From NCBI GenBank assembly GCA_034509425.1, contig JAVTVJ010000490.1, positions 124,001 through 188,000 of the forward strand: a DNA stretch of 64,000 nt. Reading direction: 5' to 3'. This stretch comes from Eopsaltria australis. Its lineage: Eukaryota > Chordata > Aves > Passeriformes > Petroicidae. A program made the position numbers and the translations under genes. Below, piece by piece: positions 1 to 14,487 of the stretch. A model generated the notes under the pieces. It was not told the DNA's origin. It saw only the letters and a list, made by a program, of their open reading frames with translations, and made no database searches. Numbering within the stretch: the first letter of the stretch is position 1; the number at the start of each line of letters is the position of its first letter.

Positions 1-1549
1 TTCACTCCTCCAGCCTGGCTGAATTACCAACACACTCTTCCAAATCTCCAGGAGGAGTCCTGAGATTCCTGTGTGGAAAATATCAATGTTCGGTGCATTT
101 TGAATATCCTGTTAGGCAGAGGGGAAGCTAGAAGGAAAATGGAAAAGAAATAACAAAAGTTTGATGTCTACCTACAGAATTCCAAAGCCCATTCCCATGG
201 AAGACAACTGCAAGGGAAACACAGCACTGGCAGGGATTTCATTCAGGAGCAATCCTGCTATTAATATTCCTATTTTCTAAATAAAAAAAATTATGGCTAA
301 AAGTTTTATATGAAATACTGGTGTGCTGGCCTGACTCTTTTTCTTATTGTCTGTGAGGGGGGCAGATGGGAAGGATGTTTTGGCACCTAGGAGAAAACAG
401 CAAGTTGGTTTTTATGCACCACAAAATGCACAAAAAAAGACAAGAACATCTTGAAAATAAATATATACTGGAGCAATGGATATAAAATGCATAAATGGCC
501 TTAGAGGAAAGAAAGAATTAAGCTCACAAAGTTGAAGGCAAAATGAAATAATTTTAATTTTTTATTTAAGACACACTAAACTATTAAAACTTGGGTTCAT
601 AATAAAAAACACTGTGTCTTTCCCTGCTTTTATTACTTTGAGGCAAATTACCTGGAGAAAAATCTAAACAGAATTCTGAGTATTTTAAATATGCTCAGAC
701 ATCTGGTTGCATTTTCTTACTCAGAACAGTGGCTGTAATAATAATAATAATGTGGTTCAATCTGAAAAACACAAAGGTTCAAACCCAGGCAGTTCTATCC
801 TACATTTAATCAGGGTTTGTTTTGTATGTGGGGGCCTGGGGATGGTGGTGTCAGTTTTCTTCCTCAGAAACTGTAATTTAATCAAAACCACCTAAAAGAG
901 AATAATTAATTGCGAGCACCTTATAGCTTTCATGGGGAAAAATCATAAGGTAGGGTACAGCTTGGTCAGATTTAGGACAAAATTACCACCTCTTGATGAA
1001 GCCCTGGATATTTAGACCACCTTCTAAATGGATTGAGCCTGTAGAATTCACTTCCCCTGACTTGAGGTGCTGGCAGTGGAATCCAGACTGCCTTACACAA
1101 AAATATGTATTTTAACTCATGATTCATGCAGCTTATTTAAATACCTGCCTTTGCAGGATGAATCAGGCCCTGAGTCTCAGTGACTCTCCTGATGACTGTG
1201 TTGAGTAACCTGGGTTGAATAACTCAGCTACTGACACATGAAGTTAAAGCAACTCTCCATCCTAAGGGTTTGGAATGGGATTGTCAGCCAAAGGTTGGTT
1301 GTTTGAATATTCATTCACACTTCTGCTTTGGAAATTCTCTTCCTAACTCCACAAGGAATCTCTTCCCAGTTATTTCTGAGGAATTGAACAGAGCAGCTGC
1401 TGCAGTGCCTTGTTCAGGAGGTGAGCACCAAGTCCAACAGGAGCCAGCAGTGCATCCTTGGAGCTCTAACCCCTGGTCTGAATTAGGGAAAGGGATGTCA
1501 GCAAGTCAAGGGGTGTGACCTTTCCCCTCTACAGAGGACAGCTCTGGAG
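1..1549. other. Intergenic DNA, nothing recognised
   Basis: AT-rich non-coding sequence. The short open frames (up to 82 codons) have no recognisable protein features. Confidence 0.6.
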
Positions 1550-2022
1550 TCTTATGTTGAGTTCTGGGCTCCCCAAAGCAAGAGACGTGTGGACATCCTG
1601 AAGAGAGACCAGTGAAGGGTCACAAAAGTGATTAAGGTACTGGAGCACCTCTCCTTTGAGGAGAGCTGGGACTGTTTGGCCTGGAGAAGACTCAGCGGGG
1701 ATTTATTAATGTGTAAAACTACCTGAAGTGAGGGTGGAAACAGGACAAATCCAGGCTCTGTTCAGTGGATCAAGACCAGAGGCTGTGGACACAAACTGAG
1801 ACACAGGAGGTTCCTTCTGACCCTCAGGGGAAGTTTTTTCCCTGTGAGGGGGGTGGAACACTGGAATGGATTGCCCAGGGAGGCTGTGGAGTCTCCCTCT
1901 TTGGAGATATTTTAAAACTGCCTTTACACAGCCCTGGGCAATGTCCTGGGTGGTCCTGTTTGAGCAGGGGGTTGGACCACAGGACCTCCAAAGGTCCTTT
2001 CCAACATCAGCCATTCTTCTGT
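1550..2022 (+). mobile_element. CR1 LINE 3' fragment
   Basis: Typical lines include 'gttctgggctccccaaagca', 'ctggagaagactcagcgggg' and 'ggtcctttccaacatcagcc'. It is an older-looking, diverged copy. The overlapping open frames of about 100 codons are repeat-derived and do not look functional. Confidence 0.85.
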
Positions 2023-5000
2023 GACTGTGTAATAGGGGGAAAATGTGAAATCAGCTAAATCCTCCCTTAATGATCGGGATTTAAAACTGAATGTGTCAAG
2101 GAGATGAACAAACTGACCTCACACAAGAACTGGAGACAGCAGGAATGTACCAAGGCAGCCTGGATTCCAAGCCCCTCCAAAATTTGCAACCCAGGCATAA
2201 CAGCAAGTGGGGGCTGAAAGAGAAGCTGGTCAGGCCAGGTGGGCTCAGCATGGTGAGAAAATCACTCTAAAGTTGTTACACCAACCTTGAGATGGTGCTT
2301 CAAAATTCCCAGGGATTGTAGTGGGGATTGCTTAAAATTTTGAGAGGGTATTAATCATGGAAAAGGCAGTGAGACCTAAAGGGAAGACAAAGCTTCCTCA
2401 GTTGACAGCCTCAGATTCAGCACTTTACCTCTTAAACTTTTCTCATTACTCTGGAATTCTCTTTCTGTGGAAAGAGGAAGGAATCTCATGCCTATGCTAA
2501 GACTCTTGAAAGTAAAGCCTCCCTTGGAGCAACATCCCCACTGCTGAACCTTTCTTCAAATGCAACCATTTCTTCATGCCTGGGACCAATAAACTCACAT
2601 TTAACCTCACAGGCAAATGAAAGTCATCACTTGTCAAGAATTAAGAATAATTTTTTTTTCAGGGAATGCTTCTCCCCAGTCAGAAAGATTTAATCAGGAA
2701 AAAATACGGATTTTTGTCGGCTTGTTTTCCTCTGAAACTCTCTGAATCCCTTTGTCTTACTCCAAGCAGATGTTTTCTACCACTGCTCACTACTTCTTTT
2801 TTTCCCAAAAGTAACAAGAATAGAAAAATCACTGTATTTTGAATTTTTAAAAGTAACCTATCGTTCCAGCTCTTGTCCTGCACACCACCAGATTTTTAAA
2901 CATATATTTGCCCAGAAAAAGGCTTAAGCCCTGAGCTAGTAAAGTAGTTTGCAAGACTTGTGTATATAGGTCTGAGCTAGGCAAGGCTTGATTTACCTTT
3001 TGTTTGTTGGGGTGTAGAATTTAAATACAGGGCAAATGAGTTACTGGAAGTGCACAATGTTTGTTAAGTGGAAATATATCCATTGTTTTGAGGATTCTTA
3101 TGTTGGCCTTAAGCCTACTGAAATTAATCAAAGGGTTTCATGTTATATATTGGTTTTCTTCAGGAAAAAAAAAATTAAGAGTATCTTTATAAGTAGTCTA
3201 TTGGTTTTTCCTTCACAAACCAGCTGACACACATGAAAGGCTGCATTTCTTGTCATCTAATTACAGCACATCAGGGATAATGTAACATTTTTGAGAACTG
3301 ATCCATAATTCTGCTCATGTCTTATGAAGCTGTTTCATGAAAGCCAGAAATAATCCCCTCATAAAAACAAAAGAGAAATGACAATGTCTGAGGGGCATTA
3401 AATGGGGAAAAGAAAAAGAAAGAAGGGCAATGGGGATGGATAAGTGAGGATGTTTGGAAAAATGATGGACAATATTTTTAATGGGCAAAAAAGAGTTTTA
3501 TTAGAAATGAAAGTTGTTTCAGTGTCTTTTAAAATGATCAAAGGATTTTTTTTTACTTCCCCTCTATTGAACAGCAGTACATCTGAAAGTCTCTATCAGT
3601 GTTTCATTTCAACTTTGCAACTCTTGAAGGTAAAGATTTCCCCTGTTCAGCAGGGAATTAACTTGGAGAGGCTCAGAGCACGAATCAAAGCATGGCCAGA
3701 GGATGGGACAAGGGATTGCTCAGGGCACTGCTGCATTGCCACCAGCTCTGGCTTTGTTCCTGCCACCCAGGAGGGAGCTGTGGGGATGGGAAGATGAATG
3801 GGACATGAACAGTGCTGTAGAGGACATGTTTAGACTGAAGAAGACCTCCTCCAGTTAATTAATTAATCCTTGGATGAAGCCTTACACACCCTGCTAATAA
3901 AATCAGCATAGTTTCAGTATCTCTAGAAATGAAAATTGAAAAGAAAGCAAACCAGGGGTTTTGTGTGTGTATTTAAGTAGTGTCTTCCCTCTCAGTGAGG
4001 TGCCTGAAATCTGGTTTAATTTCAGGTTTGTTCATATTAACCACTAAGGAGGCTCAATCAGATTTTCACAGTGGTGCCAGTGCTTAAGTGAAAAGTGCAA
4101 ACTGCCAGAATGCTCCTCTTGCTGTTTGTTTCTAATGGAGAGTGAGGAAGCACCATCTGCTTTCTACTATTTTCAGGAACTGCTTGATAGTGAAAAGGCT
4201 GTGTCAGCACGCAGACCTCGAAGCCTGCGGGATGAGGGTGCTGGAGCTCTGCCTAGGTACTGCTTGCTGAAAAATCAGGGTCTTCTGCACCAACAAGTTG
4301 AGCACATGGAGACATAAAATTGTCTGTCACAGTATTGGACCTCCTTCAAAACGTGCTCAACTTGGCCACTGAGTGCTGTGTGTGACAAGCCAGGAAAGGC
4401 ACATTGCTGCTGGGGTAGGGGATTGATGCCAAAATTATCACATGGTGTATATTTACTGAAGAAACTTTTTTATATGTTCTGTGTTCCTATTAACTTTGAC
4501 AGTAGTTTTCAGCTGTGTCTGTGCTAATGTGTTTCCCCATGACCTGACACCCAGGTAAAAGCCACACTCTCACCTGTACTATTTAATTCCTTAGATTTTC
4601 AGGCAGAGTGATTGCATTCATTTGGGTGGAGTTCCAGGACAAATTTAAGACTGAACTGTGCCAGCAGTCCCAAATAACCCTGGCCCAAAGGGTTACAAGT
4701 TACAGCAATTTACCACATCCACCCTGGATTTCAGTGCTTGGATGTTTTCTATGGCATCTTTGATAACACAGGTACTGCTCATTCTCTCTAATTTCCCTTG
4801 CTAGTTTTTCATATGACAAATTTCCACTTCAAATAAGATCTTTTGTGCTGCTACCCAAGCCCACGGTCTTCATCTCTGATACCACTCCTTGTTATTCCAT
4901 TATCCATTAACCTTTCCTGAGGGTATCTGTGGTGACTCTCCAATTCCACACCACATTGAACGTGTCTCTGAAAATGCATCTTCAGGAACTTTACTCACTG

Positions 5001-5784
5001 TGGCAAAATATTTAGTGAAACAGTTAATTACTGATTGCTTCAAAGCTGATCTCTTTGGAAAATGACTCCATTTGCTAATTCTCCTTTCACAACAACTAAT
5101 TTCAATCAACCCTTTCCTTAGTTCATGCACTGCCTGCAGTTCTCCCAACAACAGCTGCTCCCAAGCTGTCTCAGTGAGAATCTGATCTCATCATTTTTCC
5201 TGACAGGAAAACTCACCCATGAGTTTTTCCTCACTGCAATCAGGGTTCTTTGGAGTCACACATGTTGCCTTTGCCATTGGCACAGCTCTAAGGACCTGAT
5301 GGTGCAATTAATAATTATTTTTCTCTATAACTCCAATCCAAACAATATGAATGGGTTTTTTCCCCTACTGACACCTTTTCCCCTCAGTAAATCCCATTTT
5401 CATGCCTCCAGTCCTGATCCTCTGTGAGCTCCACATCATCCTTGCTCCATGCTATTACTCATTGTCTTATCTGTTCAGATGCATTTCTGTAAATGTCACA
5501 GCAGAAAGGGACTCAACCAAATCATAAAGAAAGCATGGAAAATACAAGTAGAGTTATGGTAGTTCCACTATTTAGAAGCACAGCTCGGATTTTCAAAACA
5601 GTTTCAGAATTACAGGTAGAGACCAGGATGGAAACAGATGCTTCTCTAGGACTTTCAAAACCACTTAAATGGGATTTAAATGCTGAAAATCCTTTTTTTT
5701 GAAGCACATGTTAGTTTTACTTGAGAAGTGTTTGAGAACTTGGGATGGGTGAATACTTTGTGAATTCCTCTTTTAAAAAATCAG
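2023..5784. other. Intergenic DNA, nothing recognised
   Basis: No repeat family or exon recognised. Open frames up to 117 codons (for example 3444-3797) lack splice or protein support. Confidence 0.55.
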
Positions 5785-5990
5785 AAATGGATTTCCTTGA
5801 GAGGGTGTGGAGGTCCTGGCACAGGGTGTCCAGAGAAGCTGTGGCTGCCCCTGGATCCCAGGAATTGTGCAAGGCCAGGCTGGATGGGGTTTGGAGCAGC
5901 CTGGGACAGTGGGAGGTGTCCCTGGCCATGGCAGGGGGTGGAACTGGGTGAGTTTAAGGTCCCTTCCAACCCAGAACATTCTGTGATTTT
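5785..5990 (+). mobile_element. CR1 LINE 3' fragment
   Basis: Runs from 'ccttgagagggtgtggaggt' to 'cccttccaacccagaacatt' and 'ctgtgatttt'. Several short overlapping open frames here arise from this repeat. Confidence 0.9.
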
Positions 5991-6433
5991 ATCAGTCTTC
6001 ACTCATCTCAGGGTTAGTCATTTAGTCTAACCTTGTGATCAAACTCCTTCACAACCCGTGGAAAGGCACAGATTTCTCTTTAGATATTTACTTTGCTGTG
6101 GACTGACTCTGAAAAAATCTGTCCCTCTCTCAAATATCAAAGGGGACTCACATGACTGGTTTAATTTCCTATAGCTAAAATCTGGTGGGATGAATCCTAT
6201 TTTCCATACCAGTTCTGTGGTTGCTTTCAGCCATGGAAAACTGACCTTAGAGGTCAGATTTTATCTTCCAGTCTTTATTATTAACTTGACTAAGTATTTC
6301 AGCAAACCCAACAGATTTTCCATCAAGCACATAAAAAGCCAAGTTGTGTTTTACATTTTTTATTCCACACAAACGCTAAAGGTAATGCAGGCCATGTTTA
6401 AAATGGGAAACATTAGATTTTATACTCCTTAAC

Positions 6434-6503
6434 CACAGAATCATTGTCATCAAGTAATTTATATTGAAAAGACCTTTAAGATCATCAATGCACAAATCCT
6501 ACA
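6434..6503 (-). mobile_element. Short CR1 3'-end remnant
   Basis: 'ccacagaatcattgtcatca' and 'gaaaagacctttaagatcat' resemble the reverse complement of a CR1 terminus. Short and diverged. Confidence 0.45.
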
Positions 6504-9500
6504 ATTTTCTGCAAAAAGATGTGACAAAGATATTATTGTCCATAAAGTGATGTTTGCTGTTGTGATTTTTTACTGCTGATGCACAAAGATGGGAGCTTTG
6601 TCACTGAGTGAAAATGAGTTTTTGATGTAGAACTGCATTACTGCCTAAGGTTTAGTTATGTTCAATTACTGATATAATGGAGAAGTTTCAATGACTCAGT
6701 CACTGACTTCACACAGTTCTTGTACAACTGAGGAGAGTTTTGGCCACTGATTTCACAGTCTAATGTAGGAGATACTGGAATTTTTTTCTATTTTTCTGGT
6801 GAGACTGTGCTTTGAAAGAAACTTTCCCATTACTCATTCCTTTAGCGTCGAGATGCCTTGACAGGCAGTGAGGCTGACAGATAAAGTAGAGGTGGGAAAG
6901 AAAACAATTTTTTTTGGCAAGGTATGTCCTCAGCAAAACTCGGAAATTTCTTCAGACTAAGAAAGAAAACTTTTGAAAGGCTGGCAACTGAAACTCTCCC
7001 TCAAATCACTGGAAAATAAAAATAAGGATAACCAAGACAGTTCTTTTAAAGGAGAAAACACCAAATTAACAAAAACCAAAACCAAATAACCATGCACCTT
7101 AAACAGACAAAGATACCTCTCTAAGTAAGTGTTCTGGACAATTTTACTTCAATTTCTAAGCCCCCTATAATTGCTAATAATTTTAATTATGATTTTAATA
7201 TCCTTTTTCCTTCCAGTAAAACTGGGTAACTAGAAGGAAAAGGAGCCAAGCCATTACCAAGGTCATACAAGGAATCTGCAGCAGATTAGAGAATTAAACA
7301 AGGTCCCTTGACTTCTAGGCTAAGAACATATTTAAAAACACCAGCCAACAACAGAAAACCATCAAAAAATAAGAAACAACCACAACTCATCCCCCCCCCC
7401 CCCTTTTTTTTTTTACTAGAACATGTGATGTGAGAAACAATTTTCACCAAAGGCTGAAGAAAAAGCCCCAAAGCCTCATTGTGCACACCTTCAGAGCAGA
7501 GCAGCATGAAATGAACAGCATTTTGGAGAGGCAGCACTCAGATGCACGCACTCAGAAATTTTGTGCTGTGTTTTCCCTCGTTCTTCAAACACTCAGGCAC
7601 ATTCTCTGGTGACAGCTTTATGCAAGTGACAGCTTCTCTGTCAGCAATATGCTGCTTCATGCAGGTAGCTTGGCAACCAGAAAGCCCCTTTTACCAGAAA
7701 GAGGGTGTGAGATGATGTCATTTCTTCCTAAAGATATCTTCTCCTAAAGGGGACTCTGGCCAGTGAAAGTACTTCCCCTAATAAATATTTTAGAGCCTAT
7801 TTTTTTACAGCTTTCCTGCTCAAATCCTGCCTTCTGTGTGTGCACACCACAGATGAAGTGTTGTAGATCAACCTTTTGTGTCTTTGCTTTGTGTTTTGAA
7901 GAAGCAAGGCAGCATTTTGGATCTGCTCTTTGCTTTGACACTGAGATTTGGGGTTAAAGGAGAGATACAGGGGAGATACATCTGACCTACACAGAGAGAG
8001 GCAGGGTGGAAGAATATAGGGATGATTCCACAGGGTGCTGTTCATGCCTTTGGATGAGAGCAGGTGGAAGTGTCACAGGCACGATGTTGGGATTTTGTTT
8101 TAATATAAATTTCAGACTGAATTAGTACTTCAGCAGAGGGCAGGAAATCTAGGAAATGAGCATTGCAAAGAATCATCTAAAAAAATGGAAATCTTTATCC
8201 TGTGATCTGCACTGGGGCTACTGTGGAACCAGAACTCTGCTCTTGCTCTGAAACACGGGAGGGGGGTCAGAGAGAGGCACAGCTGGTTCATGTGGGAGGA
8301 TTCTCACATTTGGGGTTTCTTGGCACAGGTCAGGTTGTTCTCCTCATGGAAAACCAAAACTGAATGCAAACGAAACATCTATTTTTCACAAGAGTGGTGG
8401 ACAAAGAGTGAGACAAGCTCAAATATCTTCAGCTTCATGATACTGAAATAATCCGTGCTTGAGGCCTTTTGCTGTGTTTAATGCCAAAGCCAGACACTCT
8501 GGTCCAAAGGGGCTCATGGTACTGCTGGGCCAATATTTACCAAAAAATATATCTCAAATTGAGATTTTTTTTAATGTTTCAATATAAAGATTGGAATTCA
8601 CTATCACTTCCACTCCTCTTATTTTATACTTGCAGTTAATGAGTTACTTGTCATTCAAATTGTGTATTAAATTCTATTTTTAAGTTTTCCTTATTAATTT
8701 TATTTTTAGAATAAAGATTGATATATTATGTTTTAGTTTTATTTGACATGGTGGTAGTTTTTCATTTTAATTGAGTCCAGACTAATTTATCCTTAATCTG
8801 ACTGCTATGTATAAGCACATTTAAATACACAAACAATTATCCATGAAGATTCAGAAGCTCAGATCTATTACATATAAAAATGTAGACAAAATCCATCTGT
8901 GTAGACATAAAGAAACATAGATTAAAAACCAAACTGTAAATTTATTTCTATTTCTTTTCAAATTTATTCAATTCCAAGCTTGAAAACAAAGCTGGCATAG
9001 AAGACATCAAATATACTGAGATATGTCTAGCACAAGTCAACACAAATTGTACTGTCAGTGCTGCCTCCTTGCTTACACCACCAATTTGGGAACAACTTTT
9101 AGCTTTGATTCAAATGTCTGCTCATTTTGAAAATGACAAATGAGTAGGGAAAACATTTGCACTGACATGGGCACATTCGTTTCTTAGAACCCACAGCTAC
9201 AAAAGCACTGGGTGGTCAAAATGATGAAAAATTGTATTCCATTTTCCCTGGGAGAGATGGAGCTGAGACTGCCCAATTTCTTTTTATGCACTGCCACATT
9301 TATTACTATAGTAACAACATACAGCTCTCTAATTTGCTTGATTGCAGGCTGGGGATCAGAGAGAAAAGCAGATTGGTGAATTTTTCAGCAAGATATGAAT
9401 CTTTCTACTTTAAAAATTGACCAAGAAGGAACATTCAGTTCTCTGCTGTTGCTATACAAAAATGAGGCCATTTTATTTTTCATCCTCAGCAAGAGCTGAT

Positions 9501-11043
9501 GGAAGAAAAAACAAATTCTTTTTGCTTTCTTTTAGCTTTTATTCCTTTTAGTTTTGTCACTATGAGTACAGAACTTTTAAAAAATTTAGTCATTCAGTAT
9601 TTTCTGATATATCAAGTTTCCAGAGGAATCACTTCCCCAGCATTGATGCCTTCCATCCACTGTTCTGTTTTTTAAATTTTATTTTGGATTGTTTTATTTT
9701 GTCTTTGTTGTAACACCAGTAGCTCTAAAATTCAATATTCCTTTTAAATTTGTTTTCTCTTCAAACTCCACATACAAAGAATCAGAAATCTTCTTGTTGC
9801 TATCACTGTACAATGATTTGGGTCTAACAGAAATGGTTTTATTGAGTTTTTGCCACATACTTTACTCTTTTTTTAATCTTACAGACAACAAACACCATTT
9901 GCATATTTATTTTCCTGTGCTTTCAAAAGGGCTGAGAGATCAGGCTTGTTCTGGGAAATTGGAATATCCTGAATCTGTATTTGCCAAGCAGGGCAGCAAT
10001 GGCAAATTTTCCTGTGCTCCAGATGCCTGCTGTAGTTACAGACACCCAGAGAAATGCCCAGAGCAAGGATTTCTCCCTCTTTTTCTCTCTGTATATTTGA
10101 CAACTTGTGGCAGAACTGCAGAAGCACCCACAGGTTCTTGGCTTAGACATTTACAAACAACCTGCTTGAAGTATAGCCACTTTCACCCTCACTTTAAAAC
10201 AAAAAGTGCATTTTTGCCCTGCTAACGGTCATTTCTGTTTTGGTGGATCTGTATTGTTCAGATTCCTCAAATCAAAAAGCCATTTTTGATGTTATTTTTC
10301 ACTTGAATGCGAGATGGTGTTATCCTGAGAATGTAAAGCATGAAATTAATTCTATTTTGCATGAGAAGGAAGTATTTTTGATAGAAAAAAAAACCAGCTC
10401 ATTTGCCTGGAGGTGTTATTATGTCTACCAAAACTAAAAGTGCTCTTGAGTTACCCTTAAAACTGCATAATGTGCACACAGCAAAAAAAAAATAAAGCAG
10501 AAACTCTTCAAGTTACTCTCCAGTGTAATTCATTCCCAGGATCCAGCTCCTCCAAAGTCATTATACACTTGGTAATAGAATGCTCCAAACCAAACACAGG
10601 ATATTTTTTCTACAGCCTATTATGGCTGACATCAAAAGAGCCAGGAAAGCAGGGATTTCATACAATTTGAATAAACTCATTTAAATGCACAGCATCTGCC
10701 CAATGATCAAAACAACGTGTGACACTGATAAGGCTTTTTTTTTCTTTTTTAGTTTTCCTTTTCAGGCTTTCAAGGGGGATTTATGTTACAATTTCTGTCC
10801 TAATGGCCATAGTTTGTACTTTTTGAAGGAATTCATAAGAGGTTTAAGTGAAAAACAAGGAGAGAAATACCAACATCTACATGAAAGTGCAAAGGCCATA
10901 TAACTTCATGCTGATCAATGTATAAACTGAAACTCCATCAAACACAATTGGCAACACAATCTGGAAAACTCCCATGGATGTAAAGGCACCATGCCAAGGA
11001 GAAGAGGATTAGAAGTGATAAAGTACAGGATCCAGCAAATCAG
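6504..11043. other. AT-rich intergenic DNA
   Basis: Apart from the C/T homopolymer pair at 7391-7414, nothing is recognised. The 178-codon open frame at 9689-10225 is rich in Phe and Ser from T-rich sequence and shows no domain. Confidence 0.55.
7391..7414 (+). repeat. C13-T11 homopolymer pair
   Basis: Thirteen C directly followed by eleven T. Confidence 0.93.
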
Positions 11044-11560
11044 GGAATCATTAAATGGTTTGGGTTGGAAGGGACCTTAAAAATCATCCAGTCCCATCCC
11101 TGACATGGGCAGAGACACCTTCCACTGTCCCAGGTTGCTCCAAACCCTCTCCAACCTGGCCTTGGACACTTCCAGGGACCCAGGGGCAGCCACAGCTTCT
11201 CTGGGCAGCCTGTGCCAGGGCCTCCCCATCCTCATTGGGGAGAATTTCTTTCCAATATCCCATCCATCCCTGTCCTCTGGCAGTGGAAAGCCATTCCCTG
11301 TGTCCTGTCCCTCCATCCCTTGTCCCCAGTCCCTCTCCAGCTCTCCTGGAGCCCCTTCAGGCCCTGCAAGAGGCTCTGAGCTCTCCCTGGATCCTTCTCT
11401 TCTCCAGGTGAACATTCCCAGCTCTCCCAGCCTGGCTCCAGAGTAGAGGGGCTCCAGCTCTTGGAACATCCCCGTGGCCTCCTCTGGACTCATTCCAACA
11501 GCTCCACATCCTTCCCATGTTGTGATGAATCTGTCATACCCCCCCAGGCTGTACTGCAAG
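11044..11560 (-). mobile_element. CR1 LINE 3' fragment, long copy
   Basis: Opens with 'ggtttgggttggaagggacc' and continues through 'tcctctggactcattccaac' on the plus strand, about 515 bp. It yields open frames up to 160 codons on both strands, all explained by the repeat. Low divergence suggests a fairly young insertion. Confidence 0.92.
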
Positions 11561-11736
11561 GTTACAGTGCGCTAAATCCTACATTATAGGTCCATAGGAT
11601 TATCCCAGTGATATGGATATGGCCCCAAATACTCAGGAGATGAGGAGATGAAGTGAAATCAAGCTCTGCTTTGAAAAGGAGGGAAAATCAGTTCCCTAGC
11701 TTGAAACAGGTTCTCTAGTTATAGCCACTTCTTTTT

Positions 11737-11821
11737 TGGTTGGTTGATTGGTTGGTTGGTTGGTTGGTTGGTTGGTTGATTTGTTGGTTGGTTGGTTGGT
11801 TGGTTGGTTGGTTGGTTGGTT
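11737..11821 (+). repeat. (GGTT)n microsatellite
   Basis: About 21 tetramer units with two GATT/GATTT interruptions. Confidence 0.96.
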
Positions 11822-14189
11822 ATTTGGGGGATGTATTTCTTCTTTTTTAAGACCAACCATACCCAATAAAAAAGGTAAAAGGGCACCAGTTTTCACGTGC
11901 AAAGGAACAGTGAAAGTGTGCAATTTCATGGATGTTCTGGAGAGGGTTGTATTCCCCTTAACTCATAACAGGAGAGAGAAGAAGAGTTCACAATGTGATA
12001 GATGCGTCCTAATTTAATCCTTTTGAAGGTAGAAGTCTAATCTGGAGAAAATCACTGCATCTGACATCCATGGAAGGAAATAAACACTCCCGTGGAATCA
12101 TAAAAATTCATCAGATGAGCGAGCTCAGGAGGAAGCTTCTTCCAGTGACAGAAGAGAGCAGAAGGTGACCACTGATGTCTTTGACAGAGAAAACACAGAG
12201 GAAGGAGTTTAATGTCTGTTCCATACCTCTTCCAAGAAAAAAAAAAAAAAAAAAGAGTTACTTCCATCAGAATTTCATACATTCTCCTGAATTAATAGAT
12301 ATCTGATGGTTTTGCACATGAAGGCACGACCCAAGGTGAAACAAAGCTCTGGAAAAATGTTCCTTTAGATGAATTTTAGAAGATGTTCTTCTAGGAGCAC
12401 GGGCATCCACTTTTCTCTTTAATTACATTAAATATGAACTGGGTTTGGCGAAGAAACGAATTAATAAGTGTGAGCCACTGAGAAGAGATGCTCCTCTAAT
12501 TTTAATCAGTTTCACATGGGTGACTGTTAATTTCTTAGCGAAGTGAATAATCCTGTTGGAGAAACACAAATATGTGAGAGTAAACAAGCAGACTATAACC
12601 TTCAGCTGAGAGGGAAGGGGAAGGACTTTCAGAGCATGAAGTACAGTGAGTGAAAAACAAGCCATATGCCAGCTATTACCCCTTGATAGTTGCTTTGGAT
12701 ACCGAGGATCATTACTCTGTCTGTTTGTGCAATGTGAGAAATGGAATTAAGATTTCAGGAGCACAGTTTAATGCTCAGGGGAGGCTGATACATATGCATA
12801 AGTTAGGAGCATTAGTTTTAATGAGGAAATTCATTAGATTACCTAGAAGCATTTTATAATTTTTTTTTTAATTCCAAGTGGTGCTCCTTTACAAATAAAG
12901 TAGTGCTGGCTGATAAACCCCAAGTTATTTAACTTGGCACTACTTTGTTGTTTATTGCAATGGGATTTTATGGCTTTTTCAGGGCTTTTCTGAAATGGGG
13001 GGCTATTACAAAAACTGATTTTGCCTGGCTTTCTGTTCAAGGAGATCTTTAAAATATTTATGTATTAATATTGAATTAATTTTTCAGACCCTTAGCTGGA
13101 CATCACTACCTCTTTTCTACCAAGGGCATGAAGCTTGCTATGCTAATTTACTTCAGGTGAAAATTATGAATATATCAATACAATTAAGTTGCTGAAGACA
13201 AAACTAGATCCTAAAAAGGGGAAGAACTGCAGGCTTGCTCTGCAGTCTCTAAAGCTCCATGTTCAAAGAATTGCCTATATATAAACTCTCTTTTGCAGTA
13301 TTAATTTAATCAGAAATTAGAGGAATTTAGAGGTATTTATGTACCTGTATGGAGGTCTAGATTACAACACCTAAATTTACAGTTCTGGAGCCTTTAGGTA
13401 GAGGTCATGACTTGCATCCCTAAAAATAAACACCAGAACTTCTGTCCCTCTTTTTCCAAGAAGATATTTATTTTCACTCTCATTTAAAGGTCTTTAAATT
13501 TTAGAGTTTGGACAATTCAATCTCAGCTTATAAAGGATAAAGGAAGATAAAATTATTAATTCGGTGATTTCCCCTAAAGCTTTATTACATTCTATGACAT
13601 CTGAGGGATAATAATTTAAATGAGCCGTTGTTGCAAAGAAATGGTTAAACCTGCACTTGTCTATTGTGCTTATTTAATAAAATTCTGTGGCTTTTTTAAT
13701 CACACAGCATTTTCCACTCCAATTTCTGTCCGTGGAGATTGCTGGAAACCAGACAGCAGAACATTTTAATGTGCAGTCAGAGTCAGAAGGGGAAGGTCTC
13801 TCCTTTTCAAAGAAAAAAGGCCAACGAATGTGGAGAACCACGCTGGTGACAGACTGTGTGAAAAGGAACAGGAATATATCAAGGTCTTTAATTGAGCTCC
13901 TTCATTCTTAAAATGAAACCCATGTAATGGCTCTCTGGCAGGAGTTGCTGGGCTGTTCTGAAGAGCTGTCTGACAGTAACCACAAGGCCACATTCATTTT
14001 CCTGACACCTGAAAGCATCGGACCATCACACGATGACTTAATGCTCATTAAAGTCTCTTCTAAACCACCTCTGACAAGCTGCAGGACTGCATAACAAAGA
14101 AGAAATGGACTTGGTGAAATTACTGCTCCTGATTTGTAGGACAGAAGTCTAAATTATCACTTTCCATAACTCCCTGACAGGAGCGTGCA
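11822..14189. other. Intergenic DNA, nothing recognised
   Basis: Contains a poly-A run near 12240-12255. The frame at 13687-13911 reads as a plausible peptide but has no start, exon or homology support. Confidence 0.55.
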
Positions 14190-14487
14190 GCAAGGGGTGG
14201 CTCAACCTCTTCTCCCAGGCAGCCACTGACAGGAAGAGAGGACCTGGTCTCCAGCTGTGGCAGGGGAAGCTCAGGCTGGACAACAGAAAGAATTTCTTCA
14301 CCAAAAGGGTTGTTAAACATTGGAAGGGGCTGCCCAGGGAGGTTTTGAGTGCCCATCCCTGGAGGTGTCCAAGGAAGGCCTGATTGTGGCACTCAGTGCT
14401 CTGGGCTGGGTAACGAGGTTGGGGTTGGGCACAGCTTGGACTTGATGGTCTGGGAGGGCTTTTTCAAAGTTAGTAATTCTGTGATTC
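14190..14487 (+). mobile_element. CR1 LINE 3' fragment
   Basis: 'agaatttcttcaccaaaagg', 'ttggaaggggctgcccaggg' and 'ctggaggtgtccaaggaagg' mark a CR1 copy ending at 'attctgtgattctctg'. It belongs to a different CR1 subgroup from the copies near 11 kb and 18 kb. Confidence 0.88.

Noticed and set aside
9689..10225. 178-codon plus frame
   Set aside because: T-rich sequence giving Phe/Ser/Leu bias, no domain, no splice or promoter support.
11055..11559. Frames of 113-160 codons on both strands
   Set aside because: All lie within a CR1 copy in non-coding 3' sequence.
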